Source of the DNA: Streptosporangium sp040640155 | Lineage (GTDB): Bacteria > Actinomycetota > Actinomycetes > Streptosporangiales > Streptosporangiaceae | Direction: 5' to 3' | Length of the DNA: 64,000 nt | Assembly: GCF_040640155.1 (NCBI RefSeq) | Contig: NZ_JBFABE010000013.1 | Location: forward strand, 62,001-126,000 | Shown: in pieces, positions 49,040 to 57,536 of the stretch | Numbering within the stretch: the stretch's first letter is position 1 | Layout of the letters: the number at the start of each line of letters is the position of its first letter | The notes under the pieces: generated by a model | The model's input: the letters and a program-made list of their open reading frames with translations, nothing else | Told to the model about the DNA's origin: nothing | Databases searched by the model: none | Position numbers and translations under genes: made by a program

Positions 49040-50554
49040 ATGAGCGAGCTTCTGACGCTGAGCGAGGGCGCGGTGCTGACGCACCTCGCCACCCGGGCCG
49101 AGCTGTCGAGCGGGGTGCTGCCGGCCTCCGACGACCTGAGGCTGTGGGCACGGCTGGCCGACGGCGACGGGGTCCCCCTGGCCGGCGGCGGCCGGGTCCG
49201 TACCTCGATGGACACCGGCGAACCCGTGCTGACCGGGCCCGACGGCTGGCTGGCCGGGGTGGAGCCCGGCCAGGTGGTCGCGCTGCGCCTGCGCGGGGGC
49301 GCCCTGGAGGTGTCGGTGGCGGAGCTGGAGGACGTTCCCGCCGAACGGGCGATGCGGGTCGTCCAGGAGTTCGGGGAGCAGGCGCTCGACGCGCTGCGCG
49401 CCTTCGCCGAGGGCCTGGAGCCCAGCCCGGGCGTGCCGGTCGACGTCGTGGTCCTGGAGCTGCTGATGAAGGCGCCCGAGACCTTCGCCGACCCGCTGCC
49501 GCCGCTGGCCCCGCTGCTGCGCAACGCCTCCCTGGAGCTGCGCGACGGCCGGGTGGGCATCGTCGGCGCGCCGTGGGACGTGGCGTCGGTGGCCGACCTC
49601 GCGCCGCTGGACATCATCAGGCTGGCCCTGGTGCGCAGCGCGCTCCGCGCCCACGGCGAGGGCGCCGACCTGTCCAAGGCCGTCTCCTACCTCTCCCGTT
49701 CGGAGACGGTGCTCGCCAGGGTCGCCGACGAGGTGGAGCGCGAGCCGCTCGCCCCGGCCGTGGCCGAGGCGCTGCCCCGCGACGAACCCGCCGCGCTGCT
49801 GCTCCTCGCACGGTCGGCCGAGGGCGAGGGCCGCTCGTTCGAGGCGGCCGGGCTGATCTCCGAGGTGCTCTCCCTCTCCCCCGGCCTGGCACCTGCCGAG
49901 CGCGACGCGGCCGATTACGCCGCCTGCCGCACCGACCCCGGCGCCCCGCTGCCCGGACGGGCCGCGCACCTGTTCCGCCAGTTGCTCGTGTACGCCTACC
50001 GTCCGGCCCGCAGGAGGCTGATCGAGGACCTGATCGGGCTGAGCGTCCGGGTGGCCGAGCCCGCCCTGGCGGACCTGGCGTTGTTCGAGAACGACGTCGT
50101 CGGCGAGTTCCTGGCCACGCGGGGCGACTGGCTGCGCGAGGACGAGGTGGAGCTGCTGGAGTCCTGGCGGCGGACGCCGCTGCGGCTGTGGGAGGTCCTG
50201 GACGTGTCCGGGGACGAGATCACCGTGGCCGCCGCCGTCTCCGGGGGCGCCGCCGACGGGAGCACCGCCTCCGAGGGCGGCGTCTCCGGGGGCGCCCCCG
50301 GCGGCGGGGAGCGGGTGACGCTGACCGACGAGCTGCTCGCCGGGCAGGCGCTGCCCGGCGACCTGATGCTGACCAGGGTGCTGAGCGACGGCGCGGGCCC
50401 GCACGTGTTCGGCCACCCCTTCAAGGTCGATCGGGAACGGCGGCGGGAGATGCTCGCCCTGCTCACCGACCCCGTCGACCCCTACGCGGTGGCCGCGTTC
50501 TTCCGCCGTCCCCGGCGGGCACCGGGCCTCCCGGACGGAAGCGGGGCGCCCTGA
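49040..50554 (+). CDS. Large hypothetical actinobacterial protein
   Basis: This is a 504-residue, mostly alpha-helical, acidic soluble protein. I recognise no family. It starts MSELLTLSEGAVLTHLATRAE and has an early beta-rich part (GWLAGVEPGQVVALRLRGGALEVS), Ala/Leu-rich helices from 110 to 370, a Gly/Ala insert (SGGAADGSTASEGGVSGGAPGGG) and a C-terminal beta segment (LMLTRVLSDGAGPHVFGHPFKVDRERRREMLALL). No membrane segments are visible. It stands alone, between a terminator and a ROK regulator. The start codon fits coding bias. Confidence 0.7.
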   Translation: MSELLTLSEGAVLTHLATRAELSSGVLPASDDLRLWARLADGDGVPLAGGGRVRTSMDTGEPVLTGPDGWLAGVEPGQVVALRLRGGALEVSVAELEDVPAERAMRVVQEFGEQALDALRAFAEGLEPSPGVPVDVVVLELLMKAPETFADPLPPLAPLLRNASLELRDGRVGIVGAPWDVASVADLAPLDIIRLALVRSALRAHGEGADLSKAVSYLSRSETVLARVADEVEREPLAPAVAEALPRDEPAALLLLARSAEGEGRSFEAAGLISEVLSLSPGLAPAERDAADYAACRTDPGAPLPGRAAHLFRQLLVYAYRPARRRLIEDLIGLSVRVAEPALADLALFENDVVGEFLATRGDWLREDEVELLESWRRTPLRLWEVLDVSGDEITVAAAVSGGAADGSTASEGGVSGGAPGGGERVTLTDELLAGQALPGDLMLTRVLSDGAGPHVFGHPFKVDRERRREMLALLTDPVDPYAVAAFFRRPRRAPGLPDGSGAP

Positions 50555-50678
50555 AGCCTGCGGCCCGCAAGTCCGGGCGGCCCGAAGGCTCGGGAGCGCC
50601 CGGACGACTCACACGTCACACATCACACGTCTTACGTCGGCGGTCGTCAAAAGTACCTCTCCGCTGGGCATAATGGAG

Positions 50679-50706
50679 CCGTTGACGGACGTAAGTCCTT
50701 CAACGG
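50679..50706. promoter_or_regulatory. 28-bp dyad upstream of the ROK gene
   Basis: CCGTTGA and TCAACGG arms frame an inner GGAC/GTCC pair; only one base pair breaks the symmetry. Its right end is 20 bases before the GTG of the ROK gene, as expected for an autoregulatory operator. Confidence 0.6.
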
Positions 50707-50726
50707 TGAGACGAGGAGTGCTGACT

Positions 50727-51914
50727 GTGCGCATGAGCAACGAGGCGAACGGCTCGATCGCAGGAGCCGGGGCGCTTCTGAGCATCCTGCGCGACGGCCG
50801 GGCCCGGACCAGGGCCGAGCTGGTCCAGCTGACCGGGCTGGCCAGGTCCACCCTCGCCCAGCGCCTCGACGCGCTGGTGAGCCTGCAGTGGATCGTGCCG
50901 ACCGAGGAGGCCATCTCCTCCGGGGGCCGCCCCGCCATCGCCTTCACGTTCAACCGCACCGCCCGCGTCGTCCTGGCCGCCGACCTGGGCGCCACCCACG
51001 CCCGGGTCGCGATCACCGATCTCGGCACCGCGGTCCTGACCGAGCGCGCGATCGAGATGCCCATCGACCTCGGCCCGGAGGAGACCCTCGGCTCGCTGCG
51101 GCGCACCTTCGAGGACATGCTCGCCGAGACCGGCCACCGCCTCGACCAGGTCTGCGGCGTCGGCGTCGGTCTTCCCGGCCCGGTCGAGTACGGCTCGGGA
51201 CGCCCGGTCAACCCGCCGATAATGCCGGGCTGGGACGGCTTCCCCGTCCCCGAGTGGCTCGGCTCGCGCCTCGGCGTCCCCGTCCTCGTCGACAACGACG
51301 TGAACATCATGGCGCTCGGCGAGCACTGGGCGGCCCGCCCCGAGGCCGACCACCTCATCTTCATAAAGATCGGCACCGGTATCGGCTGCGGCATCATCAG
51401 CGACCGCCGCCTGCACCGGGGCGCCCAGGGCGCGGCCGGCGACATCGGCCACATCCGGGTGGCCTCCGGGCTCGACACCGTCTGCCGCTGCGGCAACCGC
51501 GGCTGCCTGGAGGCCGTCGCCGGCGGCGCCGCCATGGCCACCCGGCTCCGGGCGAACGGGGTGGAGGCCGAGGACAGCCGCGACGTGGTCCGCCTGGTGC
51601 GGGCCGGCAACACGCAGGCGGTCCAGCTCATCAGGCAGGCGGGCCGCGAGGTCGGCGACGTGCTCGCCTCGATCGTCAACTTCTTCAACCCCGCGGTGAT
51701 CGTGGTCGGCGGCGACATCTCCGAGGCCGGGGAGCAGGTCCTCGCGGGCCTGCGAGAGGTCATCTACAGCCGGTCGCTGCCCCTGGCGACCCAGCACCTG
51801 ACGATCACCGCCAGCGAGCTGGGCGACCGGGCGGGCATGATCGGCGCCGCGGTCATGGTCATCGAGCACGTCCTGGCACCGGGAATCGTCGACCGCTCCA
51901 TCACCGCCGTCTGA
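50727..51914 (+). CDS. ROK-family transcriptional regulator
   Basis: This is a 395-residue ROK repressor. An N-terminal winged helix (ALLSILRDGRARTRAELVQLTGLARSTLAQRLDAL) is followed by the ROK/sugar-kinase fold with VLAADLGATHARVAI, VLVDNDVNIMALGEHW and the zinc motif CRCGNRGCLEAVAGG, including the GHI motif residues (GDIGHIRV). The GTG at 50727 has a GAGGAG site eight bases upstream; an ATG at 50733 is possible. No sugar genes lie directly beside it. A dyad before the gene suggests autoregulation. Confidence 0.92.
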   Translation: MRMSNEANGSIAGAGALLSILRDGRARTRAELVQLTGLARSTLAQRLDALVSLQWIVPTEEAISSGGRPAIAFTFNRTARVVLAADLGATHARVAITDLGTAVLTERAIEMPIDLGPEETLGSLRRTFEDMLAETGHRLDQVCGVGVGLPGPVEYGSGRPVNPPIMPGWDGFPVPEWLGSRLGVPVLVDNDVNIMALGEHWAARPEADHLIFIKIGTGIGCGIISDRRLHRGAQGAAGDIGHIRVASGLDTVCRCGNRGCLEAVAGGAAMATRLRANGVEAEDSRDVVRLVRAGNTQAVQLIRQAGREVGDVLASIVNFFNPAVIVVGGDISEAGEQVLAGLREVIYSRSLPLATQHLTITASELGDRAGMIGAAVMVIEHVLAPGIVDRSITAV

Positions 51915-51952
51915 CCGGGGCGCGGCGGCGCTCGTGGGACACTCGTCCGACC

Positions 51953-52480
51953 ATGGACGCCGAACCGATGAGGACCGCCCGGCTCACGCTGGAGCCCCTG
52001 GCGGTACGCCACGCGGCCGAGATGGCCGAGGTGCTCGGCAACCCCGCCCTGCACATCTTCACCGGTGGCTCGCCGGACACCCCCGAGCGGCTCCGTGACC
52101 GCTACGCCCGCCTGGTCGCCGGTCCCCCGGCCGGCCACGCGGAGTCGTGGCTCAACTGGGTGATCCGCCTCGACGGTCCGGACCGGCTGGTCGGCTACGT
52201 CCAGGCGACCGTCACCGGCGACCGCGCGTCCGTGGCCTGGGTGGTGGGGACGGCCTGGCAGGGCCGGGGCATCGCCGGGGAGGCCGCCGTCGCGCTCGTC
52301 CACCGCCTCCGGGAACGCGGCGTCACCGTCGTCGTCGCCGCCGTCCACCCGGACCATGCCGCCTCGGCGGCGGTGGCGCGCCGCGCGGGACTGGCACCGA
52401 CCACCGGCAGGGTGGACGGCGAGGTCGTGTGGAGTTCGGACCGGGACGAGGCCGCGGGCCCGGAGCACGGGCCGATCTGA
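51953..52480 (+). CDS. GNAT-family N-acetyltransferase
   Basis: This is a 175-residue GNAT acetyltransferase of the RimJ/RimL-like type (MRTARLTLEPLAVRHAAEMAEVLGNPALHIF, LVGYVQATVTGDRASVAWVVGTAWQGRGIAGEAAVALV, HPDHAASAAVARRAGLAPT). The acetyl-CoA loop is Q-G-R-G-I-A. The substrate is unknown. It starts 38 bp after the ROK stop and may be cotranscribed. Relatives acetylate amino groups of proteins or small molecules. Confidence 0.9.
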   Translation: MDAEPMRTARLTLEPLAVRHAAEMAEVLGNPALHIFTGGSPDTPERLRDRYARLVAGPPAGHAESWLNWVIRLDGPDRLVGYVQATVTGDRASVAWVVGTAWQGRGIAGEAAVALVHRLRERGVTVVVAAVHPDHAASAAVARRAGLAPTTGRVDGEVVWSSDRDEAAGPEHGPI

Positions 52481-52551
52481 GTAGGAACGCCCAGGCGCGG
52501 ATGAGTGTCCCACCCCTCCCGGGCCCCCGTGATCCTCGAGAGGGTCGGACC

Positions 52552-53298
52552 ATGAAATGGTGGATCTTCCTGGTCGCGCTCGTCGGCACGGTGGTCGCGG
52601 CGTGGTTGCTCGTGTACGCCGACGTCCCGCTCTCCACGTTCCTGTCCCTGGGGCTCGGCGCGGTCAGCCTGATCTGGCTGATCGTGATCCTCACCCTGCC
52701 GTGGAACCTCTACTTCGGGGCACGCCAGGTGGTGCACGAGATCCACGTGTCCCGGGAGCGCGGCATCGAGGTGCCCGCCGGGCACGAGGCCGAGGCGCGG
52801 GAGATCGCCCGGCGGATGCGCCGGTTCGCCATCGGCGGCCACCTCGTCTCGGCTCTGGTCCTGGCGGTCATCACCTACTTCTCCGGCGCGTCGGTGGGCT
52901 ACTACTTCGCGGGTTTCTACCTGCTGAGCACGGGCTTCCGCCCGGCGGGCGCCTACCTGTCGCACCTGCGCGAGCGGGTCGGCACGCTGATGAGCGAGGC
53001 CCGGCATCCCCGCGAGGACGTCGTCTCGCTCGTGGCCAGGGTGGACGGCCTGACCGCCCAGGTGGCCGCGCTGACCGAGACGACCGAGCGGCTCCGGGAG
53101 GACGCCGGGTCGCTCCGTGCCGCCCTGCGCGACGGCGACGAGGCCCTGGACCGCCGGATCACCGGGCTCGCCCGGCGTTTCGAGGACACCGTGGACGGTC
53201 TCACCGACAACCACGAGGTCATCACCGGCCTCAAGGCGTTCCTCCGCCTCGTCCGCGCCGACGCCCACGGCGACGCCCACGGCTACGGCCACGCCTGA
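52552..53298 (+). CDS. Membrane protein with coiled-coil C-terminus
   Basis: This is a 248-residue protein of unknown function. Two N-terminal helices (MKWWIFLVALVGTVVAAWLLVYA and FLSLGLGAVSLIWLIVILTLPW) precede a cytoplasmic loop, two more hydrophobic segments (GGHLVSALVLAVITYFSG and SVGYYFAGFYLLSTGF), then a heptad-rich coiled coil (LVARVDGLTAQVAALTETTERLREDAGSLRAAL). It ends in HGDAHGYGHA. A GAGAGGG site precedes the ATG. Similar proteins occur widely in actinobacteria without known role. Confidence 0.75.
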   Translation: MKWWIFLVALVGTVVAAWLLVYADVPLSTFLSLGLGAVSLIWLIVILTLPWNLYFGARQVVHEIHVSRERGIEVPAGHEAEAREIARRMRRFAIGGHLVSALVLAVITYFSGASVGYYFAGFYLLSTGFRPAGAYLSHLRERVGTLMSEARHPREDVVSLVARVDGLTAQVAALTETTERLREDAGSLRAALRDGDEALDRRITGLARRFEDTVDGLTDNHEVITGLKAFLRLVRADAHGDAHGYGHA

Positions 53299-53340
53299 TC
53301 GCCGCCCCGACGCCACCGGTGACCACCACCCGTCGGACCC

Positions 53341-54366
53341 TCAGCGCACGCTCACCTCCAGCAGGCGTTCCGCGGCGCCGAGGACGTCCCGGACGCCGAC
53401 CTCCAGCAGGCCCGGGTCGGGCCGGTAGGCGTACGGGTCGCCCTGGCTCCCGGCCCAGAGCACGGCGTGCGGTCCCGTCTCCGGGGGTCCCCACAGCGCG
53501 GGCGTGACCGGGCCGAAGATCACCACCGACGGGGTGGCGAACGCGGTCGCCAGGTGGGCCACACCGGTGTCCCCGCAGATCACCAGGCCCGCCCCGGCCA
53601 CCAGGGCGGCCAGTTCCACGGGCCCGGTGCGCCCGGCGAGCACGCACGCGGACGGCAGCCGCGCGAGCAGCGCCACCCGCTCGGCGAGATCGCGCTCCCT
53701 GGCGCTGCCGGTGACCACCACGTCGTGCCCGTCCTCCAGCAGCGCCGCGGCCACCAGGGCGAACCGTTCCGGCGGCCAGCGCCTGGCCGGGTAGGCGGCA
53801 CCGGGGTGCACGACGACCGGCCGGGGCGCCCCCTCGGCGCGGACGGGACGCTCCAGCGCCAGGTCCGCCGGATCCGCAGGGATGCCGTACCAGCCGAGGA
53901 GGTCGCACCAGCGTCGTACCTCGTGCACGCCGTCCCGCCAGGGCGGCCCGGGCACGGCGGGGAAGGCGGGATGCGCGTGGGTCAGCAGCCGGGCCGGGCC
54001 GGTGCGGTGCAGCGCGGCGACCCCGTGCGGGCCGCCGCCGTACAGGTTGACGGCGACGTCCACGCCCCGGCCGAGCGGCGGGACATGGCCCGGACCGGCG
54101 ACGTCGCACACCTCGTCCACGCAGCCGATCAGCGGCACCAGCGGCGCGAGGGCGGAGGGCACGGCCAGCACGATCCGATGCCCGGGGTGGGCGCGCCGCA
54201 GGGCGCGCAGCGCGGGTACCGCGGTCAGCAGGGCCCCCAGGCCCAGCCCGCGCAGCACCACCATGACGGGCCGGTCCCTGAGGGCCGGCGCGGCCGCGTC
54301 CCGGTGCCGTGTCCCGGCATCGGCCGGGAGGGGGTCCGCCTGTTCCGGCGCGGGGCCGGCGCTCAT
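53341..54366 (-). CDS. Glycosyltransferase family 9 protein (heptosyltransferase-like) A
   Basis: This is a 341-residue GT9 enzyme. Landmarks are VLRGLGLGALLTAVPALRALRRAHPGHRIVLAVP, RPVVVHPGAAYPARRWPPERFALVAAALLEDGHDVVVTGSARERDLAERV, LAGRTGPVELAALVAGAGLVICGDTGVAHLATAFATPSVVIFGPVTPALWGPP, matching ADP-heptose transferases. In Gram-positives the acceptor is unknown; glycosylation of surface polymers or metabolites is possible. Its ATG is the last in a chain of four ATGA overlaps with three five-codon ORFs. It lies downstream of a second GT9 gene. Confidence 0.92.
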   Translation of the reverse strand: MSAGPAPEQADPLPADAGTRHRDAAAPALRDRPVMVVLRGLGLGALLTAVPALRALRRAHPGHRIVLAVPSALAPLVPLIGCVDEVCDVAGPGHVPPLGRGVDVAVNLYGGGPHGVAALHRTGPARLLTHAHPAFPAVPGPPWRDGVHEVRRWCDLLGWYGIPADPADLALERPVRAEGAPRPVVVHPGAAYPARRWPPERFALVAAALLEDGHDVVVTGSARERDLAERVALLARLPSACVLAGRTGPVELAALVAGAGLVICGDTGVAHLATAFATPSVVIFGPVTPALWGPPETGPHAVLWAGSQGDPYAYRPDPGLLEVGVRDVLGAAERLLEVSVR

Positions 54367-54408
54367 GTCCGGGCCCTCATGTCCGGGCCCTCATGTCACG
54401 GTCTTCAT
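54363..54408 (-). other. Chain of three overlapping five-codon ORFs (MKTVT, MRART, MRART) leading into GT9-A
   Basis: On the minus strand an AAGGAGA site precedes ATG at 54408, which opens MKTVT-stop. That stop overlaps the next ATG (54394), giving MRART-stop, then again at 54380 another MRART-stop, whose stop overlaps the GT9-A ATG (54366). The last two units come from a 14-bp tandem duplication (ATGAGGGCCCGGAC), which itself contains GAGGG seven bases before each following ATG. The 26 bp upstream (54409-54434) repeat the 3' end of the second GT9 gene imperfectly. Confidence 0.6.
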
Positions 54409-54431
54409 CGTCGGGATCTCCTTCGTGAACG

Positions 54432-55766
54432 TCACGTCACGGTCTCCTTCGCGAACGTCAGGCGGCCGACCGCCTCGACGACCTGCGTGCTCGCCACCGA
54501 GGACAGGCACGGATGCCCGGGGACCGGGCAGGCGGTGGCGCGGGTCCCCCGGCAGGGCGCCCGCTGGTCCCCGAGGACCACCACCGGGACGCCGTACGGC
54601 GCCCAGCGCCCCGCCGGAGCCACGGGGGCGAACAGGCTGACGACCGGCGTGCCGACCGCCGCCGCGAGGTGGGCCGGGCCGCTGTCGGCGGCGACCACCG
54701 CGCACGCCCCGGCGAGCACCGCGGCGAGCTCGGCGAAGGTCGTACGGCCCCCCAGGTCGGTCACGGACCTCCCCGCGGTCCCGGCCGGCCATCCGCCGGC
54801 CGATCCCGGGGGGTCGGCGCCGGTCGCGCGGCCCGGCGCCGCGGACTCACCGCCGATCCGGCCGTCGATCCAGCCCTCCACCCCTCCCCCGGCGTGGCGG
54901 CCGGCCCAGCCGCCGGTACGGGCGGTCCCGCCCCACCCCCGGCCACGGTCACCCGCGTCCGGGGGCCCGCCCCCCATCCAGCCGCCCGCGAAGACCGGGC
55001 CGGGCGACAGCCCGTGCCGGCCGGCGCCGGAGGCGATCCTCGCGGTGAGCACGCGTTCGTCGGCGCCGCCGGTCACCACCACCCTCCGTCCCGAGCGCGC
55101 GAGGTCCTGGACGGTGCGCGCCCAGCTCTCCAGCGGCCACGCCCTGGCGGGGCAGGAGACACCCGGATGGACGACCACGTAACCCGGTGGCCCGGTGAGG
55201 TGACCGGTCTCCGGTAGCGGGCGCCGCACGGCCAGGCGCCCGCCGTCCCCCGGCGGGAGGTCGAACCCCGCCGACCGCGCCAGGCCGAGCATGCGTTCGG
55301 CCTCGGGCTGGTCCGCGCCCTCGTCGGCGACGTGCCGTACGTCGAGCAGCGAGCCCGCCCGGTCGTCGGAGGCGGCGACGATCCTGAACGCGCCCGCCAG
55401 CCTGAACAGCAGGGCCAGCGGCAGCGGGGACTCGTGGGCCGAGGTGAGGATCAGCGCCTGGTCGGGCGCCACCTCCCGGATGATCCGCAGCAGCCTCAGC
55501 ACGTGCGGCCCGGTCACGGGAGGCACGACCGCGGACGGCGCGCCCACGGACGACGCGGTCGGAGGCGACGTGACGGGCTCGATCCACGGGGCGCGCCACT
55601 CCACCGTCCGCGAGACGCCGGGCAGCAGCTCGCCCGCGTCCCGGCCGTAGGGCCCGGTCAGCAGCACGACCTCGTCCGCGCCCGCCGCCACCGCCCGGAT
55701 CGCGGGTCCCGCCAGGAGGACCTCCCCGGCGTTGTCCAGGCGGGCGACGAGAACGGTGCCGCTCAC
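54432..55766 (-). CDS. Glycosyltransferase family 9 protein B with a large insertion
   Basis: This is a 444-residue GT9 enzyme. VLVARLDNAGEVLLAGPAIRAVAAGADEVVLLTGP, YVVVHPGVSCPARAWPLESWARTVQDLARSGRRVVVTGGADERVLTARI and TTFAELAAVLAGACAVVAADSGPAHLAAAVGTPVVSLFAPVAPAGRWAPYG are typical. Between residues 262 and 334, where GT9 enzymes have a short turn, lies a Gly/Trp/Arg-rich insert of about 72 residues (GGWMGGGPPDAGDRG, GGWAGRHAGGGVEGW). The C-terminus carries four Cys. It is the first of a GT9 pair; the acceptor is unknown. Confidence 0.9.
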   Translation of the reverse strand: MSGTVLVARLDNAGEVLLAGPAIRAVAAGADEVVLLTGPYGRDAGELLPGVSRTVEWRAPWIEPVTSPPTASSVGAPSAVVPPVTGPHVLRLLRIIREVAPDQALILTSAHESPLPLALLFRLAGAFRIVAASDDRAGSLLDVRHVADEGADQPEAERMLGLARSAGFDLPPGDGGRLAVRRPLPETGHLTGPPGYVVVHPGVSCPARAWPLESWARTVQDLARSGRRVVVTGGADERVLTARIASGAGRHGLSPGPVFAGGWMGGGPPDAGDRGRGWGGTARTGGWAGRHAGGGVEGWIDGRIGGESAAPGRATGADPPGSAGGWPAGTAGRSVTDLGGRTTFAELAAVLAGACAVVAADSGPAHLAAAVGTPVVSLFAPVAPAGRWAPYGVPVVVLGDQRAPCRGTRATACPVPGHPCLSSVASTQVVEAVGRLTFAKETVT

Positions 55767-56050
55767 CGCGGTCCCGTCTTCGCGTCGCCCGCGGAGGCGG
55801 CCCGCGGAACGTGGAAGATCGCCTCTACACCGGGAAATCTCATGGCGCAGGCCTCTCGCTCGATACCTACTGACTACCGAGAGCTGCGTTCCTCAAACCG
55901 AAAAATCGCATATAGAGGCAGTTAAGGACATTAAGCGCCCGCTTTTATCACTATAAGTAACAATTCTGGCGGTTGTCCGTGCTTCGGCCGGGTACGCGTC
56001 CCACCGGGGCGGGGCGGACCCCACGGGATCGAGCGGCTCCCCGGGGCCGC
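55767..56050. other. Intergenic region, 284 bp, with an AT-rich island
   Basis: Bases 55880-55960 are much lower in GC than their surroundings and likely contain the promoter of the GT9 genes (minus strand). A 27-codon ATG ORF on the plus strand (55842-55925) lacks a ribosome site and is not supported. Confidence 0.5.
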
Positions 56051-56494
56051 TCAGCCGGTGACGAGATGGGCGTTGGGCTCGCGGGCGCGCTCCGCCAGGT
56101 CGGGGATCTCCAGCACCGCCACCCCCGCCGCTGCGAGCTCCTCGGCCCCGTGGCAGTCGACGAAGAGCAGGGGCTCGCGCCATGCCATCACCACCCGGCC
56201 CGCTCCGCTCTCCAGGATCAGGCGGGTACAGGTCTTCGGACGGGACCTGCGCGCACTGCACGGCTCCAGGCTGCTGTAGACCGTGGCGCCGGCCAGCCGG
56301 GGATCACCGGGGGCGATCTTCGCGAGCGCCGCCTCCTCGGCGTGCACGTGCGGGTCGGTCTCCCGGGAGTGTCCCCGGGCGAGCTCCCGCCCGTCGGCGG
56401 AGACCACCACGGCCCCCACCGAGAAGGCCGTCTCCGAGGGCGGGCACGACCTCGCCAGGTCGCACGCCAGCTCCAGCCAGTCGCGGTCGTTCAC
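56051..56494 (-). CDS. RibD-type / dCMP-like zinc deaminase
   Basis: This is a 147-residue cytidine-deaminase-fold protein resembling the RibD N-terminal deaminase domain. Zinc ligands are His51 with Glu53 in HAEEAAL and Cys79/Cys89 in LEPCSARRSRPKTC. The GTG at 56494 has a GGAGGTG site five bases upstream; a GTG at 56524 gives a longer form. It follows the reductase gene by 94 bp on the same strand. Together they resemble a split RibD, which would deaminate then reduce a pyrimidine in riboflavin or a related pathway, but a separate biosynthetic role is possible. Confidence 0.88.
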   Translation of the reverse strand: MNDRDWLELACDLARSCPPSETAFSVGAVVVSADGRELARGHSRETDPHVHAEEAALAKIAPGDPRLAGATVYSSLEPCSARRSRPKTCTRLILESGAGRVVMAWREPLLFVDCHGAEELAAAGVAVLEIPDLAERAREPNAHLVTG

Positions 56495-56588
56495 GGGCCA
56501 CCTCCGGTACGGGAACCCCGGCACCTCCGGCGGGGAGGGCCGGCCTCGGCCCGGGAGGGGATCCGACCCTCTCCCGGGCGCGCGGTGA

Positions 56589-57359
56589 TCAGGTCAGCAG
56601 GTAACGCAGCAGGGTGACGTCCTCCATCGCGCGTACCTCCGCCAGCCGCATCCGGCGGCGGTCGTCGCGGGGGAAGTCCCCGTCCCCGACGAAACGCGGG
56701 GCGGCGGGGTCGCCGACGAAGAACGGGGCGACGACGAGGTGGAGCTCGTCGACGAGGTCCTCCCGGAGGAAACGGGTGTGGACCGACGTGCCGCCCTCGA
56801 CCATCAGGCGGCGCACCCCCCGCCCGCGCAGGTCGGCGAGGACCCCGCCGAGCCCGATCACCCCCGCGCCGTCCGCGCCGTCCGCGCCCTCCGCGCCGGT
56901 CGCGCCGGTCGCGCCCTCCGCGCCCCGCGTGCCGACCACGCCGCCCGTACCGGCCGCGCCACCGGCGTCGACCACCTCGGCCGCGTCGCCGAGACGGGCG
57001 ACGAGCCCCGCCACGGCCGGGGAGGCGGCGTACACGATCCTGCGCGTGTCACCGGCCGTGAAGAACGCGGCGGCCGGGTCGAGGTCGCCGGTGGCGGTCA
57101 GCGTCACCTTGGCCGGCGACGGCGGCAGGCCTCGCGCGGCCCGCTCCCGCATGCGCCGGGGCGACCGGACCAGGAGCCTGGGGTCGTCGTCGCGTACGGT
57201 GCCCGCCCCGACCAGGATCGCGTCACAGGTCGCGCGGACCGCGTCGACCCGGTCGAAGTCCTCGTCGTTGGAGAGCAGCAGCCGTCGTGGCGAGCCGTCG
57301 TCGATGTAGCCGTCGACGGACATCGCGCAGCTCAGCAGCACGTACGGACGCTCTCCCAC
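56589..57359 (-). CDS. RibD C-terminal-type reductase
   Basis: This is a 256-residue RibD_C/DHFR-fold reductase (RPYVLLSCAMSVDGYIDD, RATCDAILVGAGTVRDDDPRLLVRS, GLGGVLADLRGRGVRRLMVEGGTSVHTRFLREDLVDELHLVVAPFFVG). It would reduce a ribosylamino-pyrimidine with NADPH. The GTG at 57359 has a GGGGGAGG site. An Ala/Gly/Asp/Glu insert with the pattern GATGATGAEGADGADG lies before the GLGGVL motif. It probably works with the separate deaminase gene downstream. Confidence 0.88.
   Translation of the reverse strand: MGERPYVLLSCAMSVDGYIDDGSPRRLLLSNDEDFDRVDAVRATCDAILVGAGTVRDDDPRLLVRSPRRMRERAARGLPPSPAKVTLTATGDLDPAAAFFTAGDTRRIVYAASPAVAGLVARLGDAAEVVDAGGAAGTGGVVGTRGAEGATGATGAEGADGADGAGVIGLGGVLADLRGRGVRRLMVEGGTSVHTRFLREDLVDELHLVVAPFFVGDPAAPRFVGDGDFPRDDRRRMRLAEVRAMEDVTLLRYLLT
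56866..56924 (-). repeat. 9-bp tandem repeat in the reductase gene
   Basis: Units of the form GCGCCGTCC/GCGCCGGTC repeat about six times and encode the GAEGADGAD-type linker. The unit keeps the frame. Confidence 0.85.
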
Positions 57360-57536
57360 GTTCCTCCCCCGGTGTCGTGGCACCGGTTCCCCCGCGCCGG
57401 GCACCGGCCGATGGTAACAACCCCGCACCCGGCCCGCCCGCGGCGCCCGCCCGCCCCGCCCCGCCGTCCGGGAACTCCACCGCCGCCGGACTCGTCGTAC
57501 AGGGTGCGACATCCCCGGCACCGAGAGGCATCACCC

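Noticed and set aside
55842..55925. 27-codon ATG open frame in an AT-rich island
   Set aside because: No ribosome binding site and it lies opposite the likely GT9 promoter.
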